From: Microbispora catharanthi
GTDB lineage: Bacteria > Actinomycetota > Actinomycetes > Streptosporangiales > Streptosporangiaceae
Assembly: GCF_006334915.2 (NCBI RefSeq)
Contig: NZ_VDMA02000002.1
Span: 1 to 64,000 of the forward strand
Direction of reading: 5' to 3'
Length of the DNA stretch: 64,000 nt
Position numbers and translations under genes: made by a program. This document shows positions 52,846 to 62,262 of the stretch, one piece after another (the first letter of the stretch is position 1; every line of letters starts with the position of its first letter). Under the pieces are notes generated by a model. That model was given only the letters and a program-made list of their open reading frames with translations. It was not told the origin of the DNA and did no database searches.

Positions 52846-55237
52846 CTCTGCCGCGATCCCGGCCGTCCTGACCGCAGTCCTGACCGCCGGCCTTCCGTGC
52901 GGTCACCCACGCGGCGATCTGGGCGCGGGAGTTGAAGCCGAGCTTGGTCAGGATGTGCTCGACATGGCCCTCCGTGGTTCTTAGGGCGATGACGAGTGCC
53001 GAGGAGATCTCCCTGTTGCTCATTCCCTGGGATATCAGCTCGGCGATCTCGCTCTCGCGCCTGGTCAGCGGTGACGCCGCCGGTACGGCCGCCTCCTGCG
53101 GCTCCTCGCCCCGGCCCTCGGTCCCGCGGGCGTCGGCCGGCTCGCCGAGCGCCTCGGCGACGGCGTCGTCCAGCGTCAACCGCCCTCCCTGGCGCAGCGC
53201 GCGGTCGAAGGCCCGCTCCCCCATCCGCGCCCGGAGCGCGTTCACACACCGCTCGTGGAACTCGCCGTGCTGCACCATCCACAGGGCGCTCATTCCGGCC
53301 GTCCGGCACACCCCCACCGCGGCGCCGAACATGCGGGCGGCGGCGGCGTGCCGGCCCTCGCTCTGCATGATCCAGCCGAGCGCTTCCATCGACGTCCCGA
53401 TCGCAAGCCGGTCGTCGAAACCGCGGCCGACCCGCAGGCTCTCACGGGCCAGAGACGCCGCCCGGGCGTTGTCCCCCCGCTGCCAGGCCTGGATGGCGCA
53501 CACGTTCAGCACCCAGGACCGGATCCAGCTCTCACCATGGCGCTCGGCGATCGCGAGGCTGCGCTCGAGCAGCCTCGCCGCCTGTTCCAAGTCGCCCAGG
53601 TAGCCGACCGCGGCCCCAAGCGAGAAGAGGCCGACGACGAGGGCGATGCCCTCCCCGGCGGCGGCGAGCCCCGCCACGGCCTCCTCCAGCACGACGGCCG
53701 CCCGCGCGTGGTCGCCGCTCTGATGGCTCGCTATGCCGGCGACCAGCGACGCCCATGCCAGGATCCTGGCATCGTCCAGCTTCTCCGCGAGCGCCCGGCC
53801 CTGGCCGATGCGAAGCTCCCCCGCCGTCGGGTCGCCCTGCATGAACGCCAAGTGCGCGTCGGCGCACAACGCCTCGGCTCGTACGGCGGTCGGCCCCGGA
53901 GTCACCTCCAGCAACCGGTCGAGCCAGTAACGGCCCTCGCTGTAGAACGCGTTGGGCATCCAGAGGGGATCGAACAGGAGCATGGCCATGCGCAGCCCGG
54001 TCTCCGCCTCACCGGGCTCATGGAGGCAGAACTCCATGGCGGCGCGCAGATGTGCCCGCTCCAGCCGCAACCGGGCGTACCACGTCAACTGGGCGGGGCC
54101 GAACCACTCGGCCACCGCCCGCTCGACCAGACGGAGGTAGTGGTCACGGTGGCGCCGGGCCAGCGTTCGCCGCTCGTCGGGCCCCTTCAGCCGAAGCCTG
54201 CCGAACTCCCGCAGCGTCTCCAGCATGCGGTAGCGGACCTGGCACCCGTGCTCCTCGCGCAGCAGTAGCGACTTGTCCAGCAGCGCGTCGATCAGATCGA
54301 GCACGTCCTGCTGTTCGATGCCGTCGCCGGTGCAGACCGCCTCCACGGCCTCGAGATCGAAGTGGCCGGGGAAGATCGAGACGCGGCTGCACAGCGTGCG
54401 CTCGGACGGGGAGAGCAGTTGGAAGCTCCAGTCCACCAGCGCGTGCAGGGTCCGCTGGCGCGGGACGACGGTCGGGCTCCCGCTCGTGAGCAGGCCATAC
54501 CGGTTGTCGAGTCGTTCGAGCAGCGCGTCGACCGTCAGCGCCCGCAGCCGTACGGCGGCCAGTTCGATCGCCAGCGGGATCCCGTCCAGCCGGCGGCACA
54601 GCTCGATCACGGCGTCCTCGTTGTCCGCTGTCAGGCGGAACCCGGGCACGACGGCCGCCGCCCGCTCCAGGAACAGGCAGACTCCGTCGTACAGCTCCGG
54701 CGCCCTCCCCGGGAGCCGCCGGTCCGGCTCGGGAAGCGCGAGCGGCGCCACCTCCATTTGGTGCTCGCCCATGACCCCGAGCGACTGGCGGCTGGTGGCG
54801 ATGATCCGCAAATCGGGAACGGCCCGCAGGAGCCGGTCGGCGAGCGACGCGCAGGCGTCTCGCAGGTGCTCGCAGTTGTCGAGCACGAGCAGCGTCCGCT
54901 GCGCCGACAGCGCCTGGATCAGCGAGGTGAGAGAGGACTTCTCCGACTGGTCCCGCACGCCGATGGTCGCCGCCACCGTCTCGGTGATCAGCTCCGGGTC
55001 GTCGAGGGCGGACAGATCGACCAGCCAGACCGCGTCGAACGCCCGGTGCTGCTCGGCGGCGACCCGCAGCGCGAGCCGGGTCTTGCCGACGCCGCCCGCT
55101 CCCGTCAGAGTCACCAGGCGCGAGATGTTCTGCAACCGTCGGATCTCGGTCAGGTCGCGCCTGCGGCCCACGAAGCTCGTCAGCTCGGCTGGAAGGTTGC
55201 CGACCCGACGCGTGAGCGGCGCGGTGGTGACCACCAC
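52820..55237 (-). CDS. Large LuxR-family regulator with AAA/NB-ARC-like ATPase and TPR-like region
   Basis: 805 aa. P-loop LVTLTGAGGVGKTRLALRVA (about residues 41-60), Walker B TLLVLDNCEHL (about 114-124), RIIATSRQSLG sensor motif, helical repeat (TPR-like) region about 380-690, and C-terminal LuxR HTH (about 735-795: LTRRESEIAELISQGMSNREI, RTTEGHVEHILTKLGFNSRA). A signal-transduction ATPase of the AfsR/LuxR type, activating target promoters after ligand or nucleotide binding. Not linked to a biosynthetic cluster here. Its 3' end overlaps the kinase tail. Confidence 0.93.
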   Translation of the reverse strand: MVVTTAPLTRRVGNLPAELTSFVGRRRDLTEIRRLQNISRLVTLTGAGGVGKTRLALRVAAEQHRAFDAVWLVDLSALDDPELITETVAATIGVRDQSEKSSLTSLIQALSAQRTLLVLDNCEHLRDACASLADRLLRAVPDLRIIATSRQSLGVMGEHQMEVAPLALPEPDRRLPGRAPELYDGVCLFLERAAAVVPGFRLTADNEDAVIELCRRLDGIPLAIELAAVRLRALTVDALLERLDNRYGLLTSGSPTVVPRQRTLHALVDWSFQLLSPSERTLCSRVSIFPGHFDLEAVEAVCTGDGIEQQDVLDLIDALLDKSLLLREEHGCQVRYRMLETLREFGRLRLKGPDERRTLARRHRDHYLRLVERAVAEWFGPAQLTWYARLRLERAHLRAAMEFCLHEPGEAETGLRMAMLLFDPLWMPNAFYSEGRYWLDRLLEVTPGPTAVRAEALCADAHLAFMQGDPTAGELRIGQGRALAEKLDDARILAWASLVAGIASHQSGDHARAAVVLEEAVAGLAAAGEGIALVVGLFSLGAAVGYLGDLEQAARLLERSLAIAERHGESWIRSWVLNVCAIQAWQRGDNARAASLARESLRVGRGFDDRLAIGTSMEALGWIMQSEGRHAAAARMFGAAVGVCRTAGMSALWMVQHGEFHERCVNALRARMGERAFDRALRQGGRLTLDDAVAEALGEPADARGTEGRGEEPQEAAVPAASPLTRRESEIAELISQGMSNREISSALVIALRTTEGHVEHILTKLGFNSRAQIAAWVTARKAGGQDCGQDGRDRGRVTPPPRPR

Positions 55238-55453
55238 TTCACGCTAAGCGGGGCGAACTACCAGGTCAAACGCTGTTGTTACCGCAACACCGGGCCACCC
55301 GCCCGCCTCCCTTCGACCGGGACGCCCGGGAAGTCCGGGAGCTTCACCCGCCCGCCGGCGGTCCTGCCGGTATGGGTCACCGTGGCGCGACCGGGACAGG
55401 TCTCACGCTCGACGGGCGAGGTGATGGAACGATCCAAACAGTCCGCATACGAT

Positions 55454-56323
55454 TCATGCCGCGGAGCCGCCCTCGGCAAGGGCCACGAAGTCCTGCGCCA
55501 TCGCGGGCAACCGCCGCCGGGCGTGCACGACCGCGATGATCTTCCGGAGCGAGGGATCGAGCGAGCGGACCACGAGACCGGCCCTGGCCGCCTGCTCGGC
55601 CATGCCCCGATACCACAGCAGCGAGGCCCGCCCCTCCCGTACGGTCCGCAGCCAGCCCCGCCGCTCGTCGGACTCGACGGCCGGGATCGGGCGGACGCCG
55701 TACGTGGCGAAGATCTGGTCGAACTCCCTGCGGCGGGGGTTGCCGGGGGCGGGCAGCACGAGCCGCATGCCGTCGAGCCGGGCCACGGGGACGGGATCGG
55801 GCAGGTCGAGGCCGGGCGGGGAGATCAGCACGATCTCCTGGCGTTCGAGCGGGTGGCTCACCAGGTCGGTGGGCACCGGGAGGTCGGTCAGCCCGAGATC
55901 GGCGCGCTGCTCGCGTACCGCGCTGACCACCCCCTCCCGGCCCTCGCACCGCACGATGTGCACCCGGATCCCCGGATGCTCGGCGGCGTACGCGGGCAGC
56001 AGGCGCCCGGCGAGGCCGGGCTCCAGGCTCGGCGTGGACGCGATCCGCAGCTCGGCGCCGGAGGAGTTGCCCTGCGTCGCGAGGGCCTCGATCTCGGCCA
56101 CCGCGTCGAGGGCCTCGCGGGCCAGCTTCACCACCCGGCGTCCCTGGGCCGTCACGACGACCCCGCGGCCCGAGCGCGCGAAAAGCGTCATTCCGAGTTC
56201 ACGTTCCAGGTCGCGTATCGCGCGGGACAGAGCGGGCTGCGCGATATAGAGCGATCTGGCGGCATCGGTCATGGTGCGGTGCTCCGCAGTGGCGACCACG
56301 TAACGGAGCTGCTGCAGATTCAT
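55454..56323 (-). CDS. LysR-family transcriptional regulator
   Basis: 289 aa. N-terminal HTH LQQLRYVVATAEHRTMTDAA, SLYIAQPALSRAIRDLERELG, TLFARSGRGVVVTAQG, then a LysR effector domain (about 92-289). Divergent from the metallopeptidase gene; the 151-nt gap holds CATCC-GTGAT-GGATG (56414-56428), a possible operator. Upstream of the giant LuxR gene in the same direction but separated by 216 nt without a clear feature. Confidence 0.95.
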   Translation of the reverse strand: MNLQQLRYVVATAEHRTMTDAARSLYIAQPALSRAIRDLERELGMTLFARSGRGVVVTAQGRRVVKLAREALDAVAEIEALATQGNSSGAELRIASTPSLEPGLAGRLLPAYAAEHPGIRVHIVRCEGREGVVSAVREQRADLGLTDLPVPTDLVSHPLERQEIVLISPPGLDLPDPVPVARLDGMRLVLPAPGNPRRREFDQIFATYGVRPIPAVESDERRGWLRTVREGRASLLWYRGMAEQAARAGLVVRSLDPSLRKIIAVVHARRRLPAMAQDFVALAEGGSAA

Positions 56324-56474
56324 GCGAAAAACGCTAGGGCAGACGAGCCCGGCGATTCCGGAACATCGCAGAGATCACGCCGGTCGATTACACATCGTGC
56401 CCGACATCTGCTACATCCGTGATGGATGAGAAAACAGTATTCTTTTGCCCCAAATCCACAAAGGGGGCAATGTC

Positions 56475-58595
56475 GTGGCGCAGCAGTACCCTCCCCAGGA
56501 GCCACCCGGGGAGAGTTCTCCCTATTCAGGACCGCCGTATTCGCCGCAACCGGAGGCCGGGTCCGCCTCACCGGACGGATCGCGATCCCCCGGCCCGGCC
56601 CCCGGACCGTACGGTCCGCCGGGGTGGGGCGGCCCGGAGGGCGGCGCGTGGCAGCAGGCGCCCGGCGCCGCTCCATACCCGCCGCCGCAGCCGCAGAACG
56701 GCTCCCAGGCGCCGGGAGGTCAGCCTTACGGCGGCCCCTATCCGCCCGGGGCACATCCCCAGGGCCCGTCCGCGTACCCGGGGAACGCACCGTCCCACGG
56801 CCCGGCCTATCCGGGGAACGCCTCGCCGCAGGGCGGCCCCCAACCTTCCGGCCCTCCTGTTTCCGGCTCCCCTCTTTTCGGGCAGCAGCCTCACGGTGCC
56901 GTCTCCGGCATGCCGCAGGGCGGCGCCGCCTACCCGCCGAGCGGGCCACCGCAGGGCGCGGGGGCCTACCCCGGGACTCAGCCGCAGGGCGGTGTTCCGA
57001 GCCCCGGACCGAATGGCGGCACCCCCTACCCGCAGGCCGCGCCGCCCTATAGCCAAGGCGCGCACCCGGGGGCCGAGGCGCAGGGCGGCGCCTATGCACC
57101 GAACGGCCCGTACCCGGGCGCGACGCCCTATCAGCCCGGGCCGCAGTTCCAAGGCGGGGCACAGTTCCAAGGCGGGGCACAGTTCCAAGGCGGGGCACAG
57201 TTCCAAGGCGGGGCACAGTTCCAGGGCGGGGCGCAGCCGCAGGCCCCGGCGTGGCCGGACGCGGCGGGCGCCGGAGCGCACGCACAGCCCCCCGCGCAGT
57301 CCCTTGCGCAGCCTCCCGCACAGGCTCAGGCGGGGCCCTACGCGCAGTCCTACGCACCCCCGACCTCCCCCGCCGCCCCACCCGGCTCTCCGTACGGGCC
57401 GCCGAACGGGCCGCCGAACGGAGCGGCGGGCCACCAGGGAGGCCAGGCATACGCGCCGAACGGGCCTGCCTACCCGCAGGCGGCGCCGCCCCAGGGAGCG
57501 CCGTTCCAGGTGCCACCACCGCAGGCACCACCGCAGGGGCCGCCGCAGGGGCCGGGGTGGGCCCCGCAGCCTCCGCCTCCCCCGCGCGGGCCCGCCGCCC
57601 CGTATCCGCCGCCCGCCTGGCGGCCGCCCCGCCGCAAGTCCGGCGCGGGGGCGGTCGTCGGCGCGCTCATTGGCGTGCTGGCGCTGGTCTTCGTGCTCGT
57701 CGTGATCGTGAGCGCACTGGCCGGCCTGTCGGACCACGACGAAACGGTCTCGCCGGTCGCGATCCCGACCTTCACCTTCTCGCCGTTCCCCTCGCACGAA
57801 GCCACCACGGACACGGAACCGACCCGGAAGCCCACCTCGAAGCCGACGTCGCAGCCCACGACACGGCCGACTCCGGTGCTCAACCGCACGACGAAGAACA
57901 ACACCCTCTATCGGGCAGGATCGCTGGCGAAGACGAACTGCCGGGCCGGGAACGCCAGCATCTACAACCACGCCCAGTTCAAGGCGCTGATCCTCAAGAC
58001 CGGCGCGTGCATGGGCAAGGCCTGGGCGCCGGCGCTGGAGCGGGTCGGGATCGACTGGACCCCGCCGAAGTACATGATCGCGGCCCGCAAGGGCAGGGGC
58101 GCGTGCGGCGACTATCCCTCCCCCGGCAGCAACGTGCCGTACTACTGCCCGAGCAACAGCACGATCTACGCCTCCACCTCGGCCATGACGAGGGAGTACG
58201 GCTCGCTCGGGTCGTGGAACGGGATCATCATCAGCATGATGGCCCACGAGTACGGCCACCACATCCAGAGCCTGTCGGGCATCTCCGACTCCTGGTGGCG
58301 GCAGACGCTCGACACCGGCTCGCGGAGCGGCAAGATGGCTCTGAGTCGCCGGCACGAACTGCAGGCGACGTGTTTCGGCGGCATGTTCATGCGGTCGGTC
58401 GCCGCCTCGTATCCGATCGACACCACCCGGCGCAACACGCTCCTGTGGGCCTACAGCCACCTGGGCGACCAGCCGGGAGGGCCGCGCGACCACGGAAACA
58501 CGCGCAGCAACGCCGGCTGGTTCCGCCAGGGATACACCCGCCCGATGGCCTACCAGTGCAACACCTGGGTCGTCGGCTCCAGTTCCGTGTCGTGA
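56475..58595 (+). CDS. Membrane-anchored neutral zinc metallopeptidase with Pro/Gly/Gln-rich N-terminus
   Basis: 706 aa from GTG 56475 (GGGGG upstream). About 385 residues of Pro/Gly/Gln/Tyr-rich low complexity including five 6-residue QFQGGA repeats, one TM near residues 393-418, a Thr/Pro linker, then a ~220-residue catalytic domain with MMAHEYGHHIQS (zinc motif HExxH at residue 591), third-ligand region RHELQATCFGGMF, and four or more Cys. Typical of YpfJ-type putative neutral zinc metallopeptidases, here with a long disordered cytoplasmic arm. Substrate unknown; catalytic part is outside the membrane. Confidence 0.9.
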   Translation: MAQQYPPQEPPGESSPYSGPPYSPQPEAGSASPDGSRSPGPAPGPYGPPGWGGPEGGAWQQAPGAAPYPPPQPQNGSQAPGGQPYGGPYPPGAHPQGPSAYPGNAPSHGPAYPGNASPQGGPQPSGPPVSGSPLFGQQPHGAVSGMPQGGAAYPPSGPPQGAGAYPGTQPQGGVPSPGPNGGTPYPQAAPPYSQGAHPGAEAQGGAYAPNGPYPGATPYQPGPQFQGGAQFQGGAQFQGGAQFQGGAQFQGGAQPQAPAWPDAAGAGAHAQPPAQSLAQPPAQAQAGPYAQSYAPPTSPAAPPGSPYGPPNGPPNGAAGHQGGQAYAPNGPAYPQAAPPQGAPFQVPPPQAPPQGPPQGPGWAPQPPPPPRGPAAPYPPPAWRPPRRKSGAGAVVGALIGVLALVFVLVVIVSALAGLSDHDETVSPVAIPTFTFSPFPSHEATTDTEPTRKPTSKPTSQPTTRPTPVLNRTTKNNTLYRAGSLAKTNCRAGNASIYNHAQFKALILKTGACMGKAWAPALERVGIDWTPPKYMIAARKGRGACGDYPSPGSNVPYYCPSNSTIYASTSAMTREYGSLGSWNGIIISMMAHEYGHHIQSLSGISDSWWRQTLDTGSRSGKMALSRRHELQATCFGGMFMRSVAASYPIDTTRRNTLLWAYSHLGDQPGGPRDHGNTRSNAGWFRQGYTRPMAYQCNTWVVGSSSVS
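57144..57233 (+). repeat. Five tandem 18-bp repeats encoding QFQGGA
   Basis: CAGTTCCAAGGCGGGGCA repeated four times exactly and a fifth time with two substitutions (57216-57233). Encodes QFQGGA x5 in the metallopeptidase arm. Confidence 0.95.
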
Positions 58596-58678
58596 TGGGC
58601 CCCCCGATTTACGTCTACCTTGTCCGGATATGGGGGTTAGAATCCCTGCCACAGCTTCGGAGGAGAGAGCGGTGAACC

Positions 58679-60382
58679 ATGCGAGGCGGGGGTCCCGCTG
58701 ACGAGGCCGGAGGGCCCCTGGAAGGTCAGCGGCCAGGTCAGCCCGGTGGAAATGCAGGTCAGCCCAGTGGAGCCGGCGGAGACACAGGTCAGCCCGGTGG
58801 GAACACAGGTCGGCGTGGTGGGGGCGGGGGCGGGGGCGGCAAGGAACCCATGGGCCCGCCGCCCACGGCGGCCGCGCGCGGCGAGGGGCCGCGTTTCGGC
58901 CCTCGGCTGACCACCGCCTCCCTGATCGGCTGGACGGCGCTGTCGGCCGTCGTGCCCGGGGCGGCCCACCTGCGGGCGGGCAACCGCCGCACCGGGATCG
59001 CGCTGCTGGCGACGTTCGGCGTCGTGCTGGTCGCCCTGGTGGTCCTGGTCCTGCGCCTGAAGGACAACGCGGGGGTCGCGCTGCGCGGCAGCACGATGAC
59101 CGCCGTCATGGCCGGCGCCGCCGTGTGCGCGCTCGCCTGGTTCGCGCTCGTGCTCCTGTCGTTCGTCGCCCTGCGTCCGCAGCGCCTGACGCAGACCGGG
59201 CAGGTGGTGTCCGGCATCGTCGCGGGCGTGCTGTGCGTGGCCGTGATGGCCCCGTTCGCCTTCACCGCGAACACGATCAGGACGGCCAGCCAGTTACTCG
59301 ACGACGTCACGGCTCCGGTGGAGGGCTCGACCCCCGTCCCCGTACGCGCCGAGGACCCGTGGAACGGCCGCACGCGCGTGAACTTCCTGCTGATCGGCGG
59401 CGACGCGGCGGGCAACCGGCTCGGGGTGCGCACCGACTCGATGACCGTGGCCAGCGTGAACATCGCCACCGGCAACACCGTCCTGTTCAGTCTGCCGCGC
59501 AACCTCCAGTACGTCCGCTTCCCCCCGAGCAGCCCCCTGCGCAAGGTGTTCCCCAACGGCTTCAACGCCGAGGGACAGGGCCTGCTCAACTCCGTCTGGT
59601 ACTACGCCGACAACAACCCCCAGGTCATGGGCGGCAAGAACAAGGGCGCTCAGGCGCTGAAGGACGCCATCGGCTACACCCTGGGCCTGAACATCGACTA
59701 CTACGCGATCGTCGACATGTACGGCTTCGCGGCCCTGATCGACGCGGTCGGCGGGCTCAAGATCCGGGTCGAGCAGGACGTCAGGTGGGGCGGCAAGTTC
59801 GGCACCGCCGGGACCATCAAGGCCGGATACCGGACGCTCAACGGCGAGGAGGTGCTCTGGTACGGCCGCTCACGGGTGGACAGCGACGACTTCTCCCGCA
59901 TGGCCCGCCAGCGCTGCGTCATCGGCGCGCTCGCCCAGCAGGTCACCCCGGCCACGGTGCTCGCGAACTTCAACAAGATCGCCGCGGCGGCCCGGCACAT
60001 GTTCCGCACCGACATCCCCCGCGACCTGCTGGAGCACCTCGTCCCGCTCGGCATGAAGGTGCGCAGCGCCAAGATCACCAGTCTCCAGTTCGTGCCGCCG
60101 CTCATCTACACCGGCAACCCGGACTGGGTCAAGATCAGGCAGCTGACCAAGGAGGCGATCCGGCAGTCGATGTCCGACCGGGGCGCCGTCGCGGCCACCG
60201 CCTCGCCGATGTCGTCCGCCGGGTCGGTGGCGTCCGTCGCCCCCTCCGGCTCGCACTCCCCGTCCGCGTCGCCGAGTCCGTCTCCCTCCCGTACGCCGGT
60301 CGTCGCCGGGGCGAGCCCCCGCAGGACGCCCACCACGAACGACAAGGCGGCCAAGAGCCTGTCGGAGCTGTGCGGCTTCTGA
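58679..60382 (+). CDS. LCP-family protein (LytR-CpsA-Psr), cell-wall polymer ligase
   Basis: 567 aa. Gly-rich N-terminus (GGGGGGGG near residue 47), four hydrophobic segments between ~80 and ~205, then the LCP domain: NFLLIGGDAAGNRLGVRTDSMTVASVN, SLPRNLQYVRFP, YYAIVDMYGFAALIDAVGGL, and LNGEEVLWYGRSRVDSDDFSRMARQ with the conserved Arg residues. Ser/Pro-rich C-terminus. LCP proteins attach secondary polymers (teichoic acids, arabinogalactan-type) to peptidoglycan outside the membrane. GGAGGAGAG upstream. Stop codon lies in a 14-bp tandem repeat. Confidence 0.93.
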   Translation: MRGGGPADEAGGPLEGQRPGQPGGNAGQPSGAGGDTGQPGGNTGRRGGGGGGGGKEPMGPPPTAAARGEGPRFGPRLTTASLIGWTALSAVVPGAAHLRAGNRRTGIALLATFGVVLVALVVLVLRLKDNAGVALRGSTMTAVMAGAAVCALAWFALVLLSFVALRPQRLTQTGQVVSGIVAGVLCVAVMAPFAFTANTIRTASQLLDDVTAPVEGSTPVPVRAEDPWNGRTRVNFLLIGGDAAGNRLGVRTDSMTVASVNIATGNTVLFSLPRNLQYVRFPPSSPLRKVFPNGFNAEGQGLLNSVWYYADNNPQVMGGKNKGAQALKDAIGYTLGLNIDYYAIVDMYGFAALIDAVGGLKIRVEQDVRWGGKFGTAGTIKAGYRTLNGEEVLWYGRSRVDSDDFSRMARQRCVIGALAQQVTPATVLANFNKIAAAARHMFRTDIPRDLLEHLVPLGMKVRSAKITSLQFVPPLIYTGNPDWVKIRQLTKEAIRQSMSDRGAVAATASPMSSAGSVASVAPSGSHSPSASPSPSPSRTPVVAGASPRRTPTTNDKAAKSLSELCGF

Positions 60383-60412
60383 GCCAACGCTTCTGAGCCA
60401 ACGCTTCTGAGC
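60375..60412 (+). repeat. 14-bp tandem repeat spanning the LCP stop codon
   Basis: GCTTCTGAGCCAAC at 60375 and 60389, then partial at 60403-60412. The TGA stop at 60380-60382 is copied in each unit. Confidence 0.92.
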
Positions 60413-60543
60413 GAGGGCTCCTGAGCGGGCGACACCAGCGGGTTTTTCCGCGAAGGCGTGGACGCCGCCCTCCGGATGCAGCAAGGTTGTCACGTAACGT
60501 ATCCACCCAGTCACGATCCGCCTAGTAACGGAGTGGACTCGTC

Positions 60544-61905
60544 GTGCGCGTACTCATCCAGTTGCGTCCGTCCCCCGACCTGGTCGCCGCCGTCGCCGAC
60601 CCGTCGGTCCCCTCGATGGCGTCGGACGTGGCCGACGGCCTGCCCGGGGTCGTCCTCGACCACTCGTACGCCCCCGTGGCCGTGCCCCGCCCGATGCCCG
60701 CGTCCCCCGGCGGGGACCCGCTGTCGCTCAACCAGCCGCTGGTCTTCTCCATGGCGCCCCAGGACGCCTCGGTCGTGGTCCGCGGGGAGATCGCCGACGA
60801 CGAGGTCACCAGCAGGATCGCCCTCCTGCCCGCGGCCCGCCGCGACGTGGTCGCGGTGTACGCCGACCCGGCGATCGAGACCTCGCTCACCTGCGGGGGC
60901 GACCCCGCCGTCGGCGACTGGCACGACGTCGAACGCCTGCTACGCGTGCCCGACCTGACGGCCGAGGGGCTGGACGGCTCCGGCGTCCCCCTCGCGGTCG
61001 TCGACACCGGCATCAACGCGGCGTACGTCAAGTCCGCCCGCGGCCACGACGTGACAGTGGATCACGAGCGGAGCTGGAACCCTCAGAGCGTCTCCGGAAC
61101 CCCGGGGGACTTCCCTGTCGACCACGGCACCATGTGCGCCTTCGACGCGCTGATCGCCGCGCCCAAGGCGTCGCTGGTGGATGTGCCCGTGCTGCTGTCG
61201 CGGCGGCAGGGCGGCTCGACGCTCGACGGCCTGCTGTCCGACGCGATCGCCGCGTACGCCCATCTGCGCGAGGTCCTCGACGCCCAGCCCGCCGAATCGC
61301 GGGCGCTCGTGGTGACCAACAGCTGGGGGTCGTTCTCCCCGCGCTGGGACTTCCCGCCCGGACACCCCGGCAACTACTCCGACAACCCGGCCCATCCGTT
61401 CAACCTGATCGTCGGCAGCCTGGCCGAGGCGGGGGCGGACATCCTGTTCGCCGCGGGCAACTGCGGGACGCAGTGCCGCGACAGCAGGTGCGCCTACCCC
61501 GACCGGCCCATCGTCGGGGCCAACTCCCATCCCCGCGCGCTGTCGATCGGCGGAATCGACACGGCGGGCACACGGGTGGGCTACTCCTCGCAGGGCCCCG
61601 GCCGACTGGCCGCGCGCAAGCCGGACGTCTGCTCCTACACGCACTTCGCCGGCTCAGGCGCGCTCGGCGACGGCGAGCCCGACTCGGGCACCTCGGCGGC
61701 CTGCCCCGTCGCGGCCGGGCTGGTCGCCGCCGTACGCTCCCGCTGGCCCTCGACGGTGCTGCCGCCCGCCCAGCTCAGGACCCTGCTCCGCCGGACGGCC
61801 GATGATCGCAGTGCCGTAGGGTATGACCACGACTACGGATACGGCGTGGTGGACGCCGCCGGCATCATCGCCGCGCTGCGCCGCCGAGCCGCGAAGGCGG
61901 CCTGA
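60544..61905 (+). CDS. Intracellular S8 (subtilisin-like) serine peptidase
   Basis: 453 aa from GTG 60544, GGAG just upstream. No signal peptide. The N-terminal ~140 residues are of unknown fold. The catalytic triad is Asp154 (AVVDTGIN), His194 (PVDHGTMCAFDALIAAP), and Ser in DSGTSAACPVAAG (about 390), with oxyanion Asn in FAAGNCG. HGTMCAF replaces the usual HGTHVAG, so the pocket is unusual. Followed by a small gene and a P-loop kinase, the latter overlapping. Function unknown; candidate regulatory protease. Confidence 0.9.
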   Translation: MRVLIQLRPSPDLVAAVADPSVPSMASDVADGLPGVVLDHSYAPVAVPRPMPASPGGDPLSLNQPLVFSMAPQDASVVVRGEIADDEVTSRIALLPAARRDVVAVYADPAIETSLTCGGDPAVGDWHDVERLLRVPDLTAEGLDGSGVPLAVVDTGINAAYVKSARGHDVTVDHERSWNPQSVSGTPGDFPVDHGTMCAFDALIAAPKASLVDVPVLLSRRQGGSTLDGLLSDAIAAYAHLREVLDAQPAESRALVVTNSWGSFSPRWDFPPGHPGNYSDNPAHPFNLIVGSLAEAGADILFAAGNCGTQCRDSRCAYPDRPIVGANSHPRALSIGGIDTAGTRVGYSSQGPGRLAARKPDVCSYTHFAGSGALGDGEPDSGTSAACPVAAGLVAAVRSRWPSTVLPPAQLRTLLRRTADDRSAVGYDHDYGYGVVDAAGIIAALRRRAAKAA

Positions 61906-61963
61906 ATACCACAGCGCCGCGAAGGCGGCCTGAGAACCACAGCGCCGCGAGAGCGGCCTGAGG
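61888..61963 (+). repeat. 28-bp tandem repeat spanning the S8 peptidase stop codon
   Basis: Units at 61888-61915, 61916-61943 and partial 61944-61963 (starting GCCGCGAAGGCGGCCTGA). Each carries a TGA; the first is the true stop at 61903-61905. Confidence 0.93.
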
Positions 61964-62010
61964 CCGCCGCGTCGTCCGGTGACGAGACGTCCAGCAGGGA
62001 GGCGGGGCCG

Positions 62011-62262
62011 GTGGCCGAGGTGCTCATCACCGTGCGGCTCGCCGCGCCCGCGACGCTGGAGGCCGCGATGCGGCGGCTCGGCCTCACCGAGGACGAGGTC
62101 GACGCCGCGTACGGCCTGGTGCCGGTCGATCCCGGCAGGAACCTGTACGTCCTGCGGGTGACGGAGGACGCCGGACGGCGCGTCGGCGACTCGGGCGCCG
62201 GGGCGGCGGACGGCGGGCCTTACTCCGATCCGCCCATCGAGCCCTACGGCCCGCCGCGATGA
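62011..62262 (+). CDS. Small conserved protein paired with the S8 peptidase
   Basis: 83 aa from GTG 62011 (AGGGAGG upstream). Residues 1-55 ([48 protein letters not shown]) suggest a compact alpha-beta fold; the C-terminal ~25 residues ([16 protein letters not shown]) are Pro-rich. Similar short proteins accompany such peptidases in related actinomycetes, from memory. The size and strand-helix-strand pattern invite comparison with I9-type subtilisin propeptide/inhibitors, unproven. Stop overlaps the kinase start (ATGA). Confidence 0.65.
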   Translation: MAEVLITVRLAAPATLEAAMRRLGLTEDEVDAAYGLVPVDPGRNLYVLRVTEDAGRRVGDSGAGAADGGPYSDPPIEPYGPPR

